Assembly (NCBI GenBank): GCA_001792895.1
Contig: MARA01000013.1
Location: forward strand, 372,001-436,000
Reading direction: 5' to 3'
DNA length: 64,000 nt
Source of the DNA: Lentinus brumalis
Taxonomy: Eukaryota; Basidiomycota; Agaricomycetes; Polyporales; Polyporaceae
In this document: positions 56,480 to 64,000 of the stretch, in pieces
How the letters are laid out: every line of letters starts with the position of its first letter
How positions within the stretch are numbered: position 1 is the stretch's first letter
Position numbers and translations under genes: made by a program
Notes under the pieces: generated by a model
Databases searched by the model: none
Told to the model about the DNA's origin: nothing
The model's input: only the letters and a program-made list of their open reading frames with translations

Positions 56480-58234
56480 CTATGTGGTGGAAGATGACAG
56501 CACAATGGCCTCAGGCACCTCCGCCCGGACCTCCTCTTCCTCCTCTCCCAGGGCCTCTGAAGGTGAGTGGACTTGCAACTCAATACCATCGTCATTATTG
56601 GACTGTGCTGAGCGACTGGGATTGATGAAGCCTCCAAGGGACGAGATGAAGCTCTGTGTGCTGTCCCATGCATTCCTGGAGGAATGCAATGGATCATCAG
56701 CATCGAGCTTTACAACTGTGTGGTTTGCTTCTTGAAGTTCGAGGAGGAAGCGTGAGATGAGGATTGAAGTGATTCTGCAAATGGATCTTGTTTGAGTGAA
56801 TGCTTGCAGAACACTATAGTTAGTGGTGTGAAGTGTATACGTACGGGGCAGTGAATGCAGTGATCAGACTTAAATCACCTCCACTCTCTGCATCTGCCAC
56901 CTATGCAAGTTTCAATGACTGCTGACATGCAGATAGAAGATGCAAGACAGGTTGATGTTTACCGCAGTGGCAGAAAAAGCAAGATGAAGGACATTCATGA
57001 TGAAGAGAATGCTAATGCCCATGTGGAGTCAGTGAGTTCTTCAGATACTTTTGGGACCTTTGCCGCAGGACTTACATGAAATATATGGTTCCTGTGTGTG
57101 AGGTCACACATCAGTAAGCCAAAGGAATTGCTCAAAGAGACATACCACCACGGAAAAGGACATCTGACAGTGTAAGCCTCTTCGACTTTTGAATGTCTGT
57201 CAGGGTGGCAGAACCCCTCAGTGTTGTCCAGGTGATGTAGATGAGTATAATGTCAGCAGCGATGAGTGGGACTCGAGAGATGATTGTGACTGTGCAGTCT
57301 CATGAATCGGTGTGTGCCATTGCATATGATTGTTAGCCAACCTACGCCTTGTACAGAGTCAGTACCAATGTATGTGATGAGACTGAACAAGCCATACCTA
57401 AGGTCAAGTGCAGCAGTTGTGTTGTCTGTATAGAGGCATCCAAATAGTGGGAAGTTCTCTCCAGATACCTGATAGCCATATGGAACCTGCATCATGGCCC
57501 ATCAATATTCTGTGGCAGTCCATATGAGTCCAAGAACATCAATGTACTCACCAGATTGGCACCTACTGGTGCTAGAGACAAAGCAGCAACAACTATTCCC
57601 AGGGGCTTGCTCCTGCTCAACACATATGCACGGAGGGCAGAGAATGCTGATTGCATGTGTCAGATACCACAACCAATGACTGGAAGCATGGCTTACCTGC
57701 TCCGGGAATGAATTGCAGTATTACCATTGCATGTGTGGCTATGGGAAATGAGGAACAGCTGCAGACATCAACAATCATTTTGCAGTCATCTAAACTCTGC
57801 AAGGCCTCACACGAACCTCTGATTCCGGTCAGATTTGCCATGTCTCGGACTGAGACTGCTTACCTTATCAGAAGGGAAAGATGCAAATGCGACCAACCCC
57901 ATGACATAGTACACCATGGAAATCCACTTGTTTGCGAAGAACAAGAGTGCTGCTCCGCTGATGCCCTTTGCAGTCCAGAAGTACATGACTTCTCTGTCGA
58001 GTGTGAGGACAGTGTCGTAGAGAAAGAGAGCTATGGTGAGAGAAAGTGTCGGATCGACATGTACAAGGTTGCAGATGGGAGTGAACGCACCTGCGGCTGC
58101 CATATCGCAGTAGTTGCCTGTATAGCTTTTGGATGGACTCTGTCAGCAAGTGTCATTCATGACGAGAGACCTGTGACATACAGGATGTCAAATAGGGCCA
58201 TGGTCGCAGCAGCATCATCAGTGTCGGAAGACAT
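56480..58234 (-). CDS. DUF6533 multi-helix membrane protein, copy E (intact)
   Basis: A continuous spliced frame of 376 aa in 11 exons can be traced from the ATG at 58234 to TAG at 56480. It runs MSSDTDDAAATMALFDILY, LFLYDTVLTLDREVMYFW (DUF6533 core), FFANKWISMVYYVM, FPSDK|SLDDCKMIVDVCSCSSF, FSALRAYVLSRSKPLGIVV, VPYGYQVSGENFPLFGC, YI|VTIISRVPLIAADIIL, RLTLSDVLFRGG, a 16-nt microexon, ILFIMNVLHLAFSATA and RFLLELQEANH, then a Glu-rich cytosolic tail ending VLSSSTT. About six or seven hydrophobic helices are visible. Donors are mostly GTAAGC, GTGAGT and GTATGT; the intron after YI has a CTAAC branch site. The first intron (GTCTCT donor) is the least certain. Biological role unknown; the family is expanded in Agaricomycetes. 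Of the five copies here, this is the one with no visible lesion. Confidence 0.75.
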
Positions 58235-60500
58235 GGTGAGGTTGAAGAAGGATCCTCAAGTTACTGAGGGTGAAGGAATATTGCGACTACAGTCATGGCA
58301 TAACCAGGTCTTATATTGCGCACAACAGTATGGTCACCATCTAATAGGGTTCCTGTTGTCAGATGGTCGCCGAGATACACACCTGGAAACCACCATGTTC
58401 GATAATCTCCTAACCACACCATGCGGTAGCGAGTCTGTACGAGTTCGAGGCAGCCGCACACTGCAGATGCGTGGACCGGATGTTGCACAGCTGAACGGCT
58501 GTCTAGCCAATCAAATAGTGTTGCTAGATCAACCTGAAGGTGATTTGGATGGTCAGCCATGACGATGGAATGAAGAAGGAATGCAGGTACCAGCAGAAAC
58601 TTTGTGACTGTGCGGAATGCAGTGGCATAATGGCACAGCCGGCTGGAGAGAAGACTCGAAGGGCAAGTGGATGAGGTGCCGCGGAGATAGATGTCTCAAT
58701 AGGCATGCTGCCACCTGACATTCTGAACCTGATATCGTCGCAACTAGATGTATAGAAGTGTGAGCGACTCGGAGCTATGGTGCCTGTACAACCATCAGTG
58801 TGACTGAATGACATGTGTGTGCATGCATCATGAGATACAACTCAACAGACCGTCGAGGACCCTCATCACCGTAACGACGAGGTGAGCTACATCTTCCTAG
58901 CTGAGGCGACCGCTGACCGTGTGTTCAGGACACTCCTAACACTGAGTGACAGCGCTGGCAACGATGAACTGGTGGACGCATGTTCGGAGATGGCTGCGCC
59001 CGTTGTTGACCTGGCCTGAAGGTATGATCACAACAGCCGGGAGAAGCCCGACGACGTGGAAGCTCTTCCCGAACACCAGACTGAATCACACCGCCAAGCA
59101 GTGTTATTGCATCGGCATGACAGCATCTGATTTTGACGTGGCGTGAACCTGAACGGAGCATGCGCGATATTGAGGAATATGGGTAGTGTCATATGATATG
59201 ATTAAATACATGGGCGTATACCGAGAGAAAGATCTTGAGCCTAGGTAGCGGAGGACAAGGCGGAGGCGTATGTTCTGCAATCGAGAGTCGAGACACTTGG
59301 ACCAAAAAGCTATAATGACGGGCCGCATGCAAGCGCGGCGAGCCGTGTGAGACGAGCCATACAGACGTCAAGACGTATGCATGCAAGGGGGCTCAACGAA
59401 TAGTACTGGGCAATGACATACACTTCACACCTGACCAACGATGGTGGGCCTGGCGAGCAGACACGGGGGATCTGAGCAGAGCGGAAGAGACAGCCAGGTC
59501 GGATGCATAACAGAGAAGACGTCAGGAAGACTGCGGGCATACTGTTAGTGCATGAGGAGGGTAGCAACTGCCAGCACAGCGGCATCCGAGCTGGGAGCGA
59601 CCCCAGCTAGAGAACGCGGCGCCTAGCGACACGGTATGCGGGTATGAGGGCGGGCATGACGATGTGCGCGACGGAGATGCGCGCGCCGCAGTTCGTAAGA
59701 GGGCTTAATAGGACGGGCGGGGCTTAGGATAACGAGGCCCACGGATAGAGCCGCGGTGTCGCCGAGGGCAGAGGAGACGGATGCGCAAAGAGCGGCGCTG
59801 CCTGCGCGGACGTTGCGGAGGGACGCGCGTGAGCGGAAGGCACACAAGAGATGGATAAGGGCTGCGGAGAGGGTGTGCGCGAATCCACCTGGGGGAGGCC
59901 GGGGTATGTCGAGGCACGCTCCCGTGTACCCGGGTGAACGTCGGCTGCTGGCAGAGTTCAGCGCGAGCAGCCTCCATCCTGTCCATGAGCGACATCTCGA
60001 CGACCGTTCCCCACTCATGATGTGCAAATGGAGGCCCGGCACGACCTTCCTTCCCATGAAACCACCCAGTACTCCCAATACATCGATACGCGTGTTACCT
60101 ACCTTGAGAATGTCCCTCTCCCGCGAAAGCTAGGCTCCCTTCGGTTCTCCGGCCATTGATGTTCACGAGAGAGCCGCGTCCCACTCGCTAGGGCTGCCTC
60201 CAGTATTGATTGATCACCCGAGATTTGCCGGCAGTCCGCCGGGAGAAATGTCTTAGCTCTCGAAGAGCTCGGGAAAGTCCAGATCGAGGATGTCCCAGTA
60301 CATCCATGGGGTGCTGGAGTTCAGGCTCGACGCGCACGGCGGGAAGAAGAGTTGGAAGAGCCGCCCGTGTCTGCAGGGTGGGAGTAACTCAGTTGTACAA
60401 GACACATCTGTAGGGTGCCATAGACAGCTTTGAAAGAAGGAGAAGGGGTAATATGCAGCAGCAGAGCGGGACTGTGGACGTGGACGACAACCTCGGGACG
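58235..60500 (-). repeat. Companion segment of the array module, copy 4
   Basis: Collinear with 47069-49350. It contains minus-strand SVSSALGDTAALSVGLVILS near 59720-59790, CQQPTFTRVHG near 59935, and a GGSSNSSSR-type peptide near 60350. Interrupted frames; family unknown. Confidence 0.45.
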
Positions 60501-63130
60501 CATTTCAGGGCAGGCCGCATCAGCACCGCCCTGCACGCAAACGTCAATAAGCACGGATGCTACATACGACGAACACGGGCGATGTCGATAACCTGCTCGT
60601 GAACCCTCTCCGACTCGGAGAGCGGACAGTTACTGTCATTCCCGGACCACTCTCCTCTCCAACACGTCTTGCGCACAATATCCTCTGCATGTCGCCCATG
60701 TAAGCCTTCTCTTTAAGTGCAGGCCTGAGCGAGATCGTCGGCCCGCGGTCGTGGCGCTTCCCGGTCCCGTCCCGTATCCAGCACAAATCTGCTCATCTCT
60801 GTCGAACTGCACGTAGATAACCGTCTCTGGTCAGCACACCGCACAGACGAGGAAAGGATGCGGATGATAAGCGGTCAGTTACTCACCTTGCCTGTGTCGC
60901 CGCACCCGAGTTGACGATTCGTCCTCTCCAGTGCAGGGCCTGCCCAACCCGCCTCTCACCAGCCCGTGGTTCGCACAAGCCTGGGAGAGGTACGAGTCCG
61001 TCTTGACCTTGTCTCGATCATGCACCGCACACCACGCCGCACTAACGTGTCCTATCAACGTCCCAACATCGCAAGTTTGCGTTGCGAACTCGGGCAAGTG
61101 AGCCTTCACCTCATGCCATGCCAGCATTCCGGCCCCACCGACATCTCCTAGGATTCAGGCCAGTTGATTAGGTTTTCAAGTTCTGCACGACCTGGACAGC
61201 CTGCGGATGTTCAGACTTCCGGACGAGGCGCACAGGTTCGAGGTACCAGTATGTGTGGAGGGATCTGACCTGTACCTAGGCGACGAGCCTGTACACCGGG
61301 TTCGCAGAGATGCGCTCGCGTATTGTTGCGCTCACGCGAGCCAGTTGGATGATAGGATGCGCATTAGCTGACGACCGAGATGAGCACCCGCCCGCAGGCC
61401 GCATATAGTCCATTTAAACTGACGATGCGTACCCCTTGAGGGAAATTGCGGTGCGTGCAGTCGACAACGAGAGAAGCGACCACGAGAGAGGCGACCACGA
61501 GAGCCTCCGTAGCTAGGGGGTAGAAATGCGGGCTGTCCTGACAAGGAATAGACGGCTGGACGCAGGTCTTCAGCGCCACGAACCTCGACCGTAACTCTCA
61601 TAAACATCGAGCCCACCGCGACCTCCGGGGAACGGGTCGATTATTGTCGAGGGCAGGGCAGTCGTGACGTGGCAAGCAAGGTGAGCCCGGAACGGGCCTG
61701 TAGCAATGACGCGATGTACTGTGAGACTGGGTTAGAACGCGGGAGGTTGGAGATGGGGATCCCGGATGAACGATCGCTCCTGGCTCACCTCGCTTGCCAG
61801 CGGCGTCGTGAGGTCGCGCGGAATAGTCCCGAAGACTAACACTTGTATGCACCAGGTACCTAGACGGATGAATATGACAGGAATGTTGCAACTCTCCGCC
61901 GCACGTACCTGCAGAGAGCCTTCAATCGAACTGGACTACCAGCTCACTCGAGCCCATGCTCGAGCCGAATGCAACGAGCGTTGAGAACGCTTACTCCAAT
62001 TGAACGCCAAGGTCGCATCGTCGTGCTGGTAGTCATATCGCTGCACAGATATGGGGGCGTGCTTGCGCGGCGCGCCGTCATTTCTGATTCTTGAGACATA
62101 TCACAGCCAGCCTGCGGTGTGAGGGCAGAGGCTGATGCTGCATGCGACGCAGTTTCTGTGATGATTCCAGACATCAGTCCAGAGCGATAACGGTGGGACA
62201 CACCACTTGCCTGACCGGTTTCTTCGAGTCGGGAAGTTCGTGCACTGACGAAACGCGGATGCAAACTCGTCCTGGGGTGCGCGACAGGTGACTAATGCCA
62301 GGCTCTTTCTGGGTAGACGAATCAGGGTCACTGAGAATGCCACGGGGGTTCGGAGGGGTCTGGCTTGAGAGAAGGATGTCGTCTTGGACAACGATCGCGT
62401 CACTGGAGCTACATGTCGCGCATATGACGATCTCCGCGCGTGTCTGGCCCTAGTGGGGGGGGCTCAGGGACAAAGGAGCGGGTGCGTTAGCGACTCGCCA
62501 GATGCTGGGGACTCAACCGACCTGGTCTGGAGCATCACGGTGAGTTAGTACGCAAAGAAATAAGATAGAACTGCTCACCACAGTGTGACCCAAACCAGGA
62601 AATGACGGCGCAGGAACACCAACTGTATGCGCAAATGTGCGTGTGTGTGAGAACGTGAAGTTGAAGCTGACGGGTCTGTTGAGAGCTACTCACCTGAGCA
62701 CTGCGGGCGGGAGGAGCACACAGCATGGTCCGTGCGAAGGGTTCACTCCATGGGCAGGACAGCAGACACACCGCGCGAGCAACAGAGAGTCGGCACTACA
62801 AGGAAGAAGCGCGGATACGACGCGCAGGACGAGGCCACCGTGGTTCATTGGAAGGCCGCGGCGTGGAGTTGAGCCGAGGCGGAGGGCGACCTCGAGTCGT
62901 TGATGCAAAGACGAGGCGTCGACTTGACAAGCAGCGGGTTCGACACGAGCTGAACTCAGAAAGGGAGGAGCAGTCGAGTGGGAGCTGCGCGAGAGTTGCG
63001 AGGCCCCCATCGGTCCGGAAGCCCGCACATGCCTCTGCCCGGCGCCTACGCATCTCCTGCAGCGACCGCGATCAGAGACGAGCTCAAGTGAAGCGACCTC
63101 AGTGCATGGCCGTCATCGCTACAAGACAAC
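60501..63130. other. Unassigned interval
   Basis: Scattered module debris: 62560-63130 resembles the flank upstream of other BCS1-like copies. The rest (60540-62500) has short frames on both strands without motifs. A 15-bp tandem repeat lies at 61475-61504. Confidence 0.4.
61475..61504. repeat. GCGACCACGAGAG tandem repeat
   Basis: Two adjacent units (AGCGACCACGAGAG, AGGCGACCACGAGAG), preceded by a degenerate one. Confidence 0.7.
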
Positions 63131-63133
63131 ACC

Positions 63134-64000
63134 ATGGACCGATGCCTGGGCGACCATACGAGCTCTCTGCTGAGACTCTTGCACACGGGGATCGAAACTA
63201 GACTTCTCGCTCCTCCACTTTCTGCCCTCCTCGGGCTTCTATCCGTCTTGCCGTGGGCCCTGGCTACCAGTACAGTTTCTTCAAACGTTCTTCATCTCCG
63301 ACAGCCTGCGGAAACGATGGACCGCATGAGGCGGCACGGAATTCCACCAGGCCGCTCTCAAGGTGTATTTTGCTGAAGCATGTCCCTACGAGAGCAAAGC
63401 TGTCGGGGCGGGCAGGAACGAATGGTGCACGCAGCACGACGGGCCCAGGTGAGTTTCTTGTACACGAGTGCTGTTGTTCCCAGGACCGGCCATACCGACG
63501 ATCGCCCCTCTCGCAGAGTGGCATATCTTTGTCCTTACCCATATCCCTTCGTTGTATCCACCTCCGCTATCACGCTCGGACTACTACACGTCCGTCGCGC
63601 GTGTCTCAAGTACAAGTACCATCCCCGACATCACATCGCCTCTCTGTGAGTCTTGCCCTTCCCCTCATTCGCTCTTCTCCCTCAGATTGGTATGCGACTG
63701 TCCGACGGGTCGTCACGCGTCACGGTTTCCAGACATCCCCTAGGGCAATATGGAATCCATCCATCTAGTAAGTACACCCCCATGCTTGAGGTTACCCTCG
63801 CCCCGCCAGACACACACTGAGCGCTCAACTTCGCTCGTAGCACAGTGTCCGAGCTTCGACGGACACGTTTCCAGGCTCTCGACGCTGTTGCCGCGCCCGC
63901 GTCCTCCGCACATTGAGTGCTCCGCTGTCAGATCCGCGACCGGATGCAAAGCAGCCCGTCTCTCATCCCATTCCTCTCGAACATATATACCAAAGATCCC
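63134..64000 (+). pseudogene. BCS1-like AAA ATPase, copy 6 (5' part only, runs off window)
   Basis: It encodes ALLGLLSVLPWALATSTVSS, a hydrophobic N-terminal segment like that of BCS1-like proteins, near 63215-63275. The blocks GACAGCCTGCGGAAACGATG and GGCCCAGGTGAGTTT..., also present at 33.7-33.87 kb, follow. The ATPase part would lie beyond the window. Frame changes are already visible, so probably a pseudogene. Confidence 0.45.

Noticed and set aside
57651..58562. 303-codon plus-strand frame opposite DUF6533 copy E
   Set aside because: Exact antisense of conserved DUF6533 exons; the minus-strand spliced frame explains the conservation.

Overview
The window looks like a gene-poor, repeat-rich accessory region of an Agaricomycete (basidiomycete) chromosome, most likely a polypore or relative. 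The evidence is the many short introns (about 50-75 bp, GTRNGY donors, CTRAY branch points), DUF6533 seven-helix proteins, an F-box gene of the agaric type, and BCS1-like AAA ATPase debris. I saw no rRNA, confident tRNA or CRISPR.

The backbone is a decayed array of recurring modules. Each module holds a BCS1-like AAA ATPase on the + strand, a DUF6533 membrane-protein gene on the - strand and an unidentified companion segment. Five DUF6533 copies (1-468, 4611-6383, 29696-31456, 45321-47068, 56480-58234) share one orientation. Only the last traces as an uninterrupted spliced frame (376 aa); the others carry a stop codon or splice-site lesions. The BCS1-like copies (about 9.5-11.3, 26.6-28.5, 33.6-35.4, 42.2-44.4 and 54.0-55.6 kb, with fragments near 2-4, 35.5-36.1 and 63.1-64 kb) are all broken.

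Four apparently intact single genes or elements sit inside this background. (1) A four-exon F-box gene, complement(12211..13853). (2) A ten-exon gene at 17361-23004 encoding one 1,693-aa protein that joins a GCM zinc-binding domain, a MULE-type DDE transposase, a USP-type deubiquitinase and a PHD finger; this is the most unusual object here. (3) A 13-exon secreted S33-type alpha/beta hydrolase, complement(36172..38587), with an 11-nt microexon and a decayed fragment of a relative beside it. (4) A 2.9-kb fold-back-like element at 49351-52250 with 617-bp inverted repeats (about 99% identical) and an 8-bp target duplication.

Other items are a tyrosine-recombinase relic (14605-15144), an ankyrin-like relic beside the giant transposase gene, a degenerate CCCTAA tract with GC hairpins near 26.2-26.4 kb, a proline-rich single-helix ORF (25159-26085), and several mini- and microsatellites. 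Gene models were spliced by eye; phases were checked to be consistent for genes 1-3, but no transcript or homology search was available.
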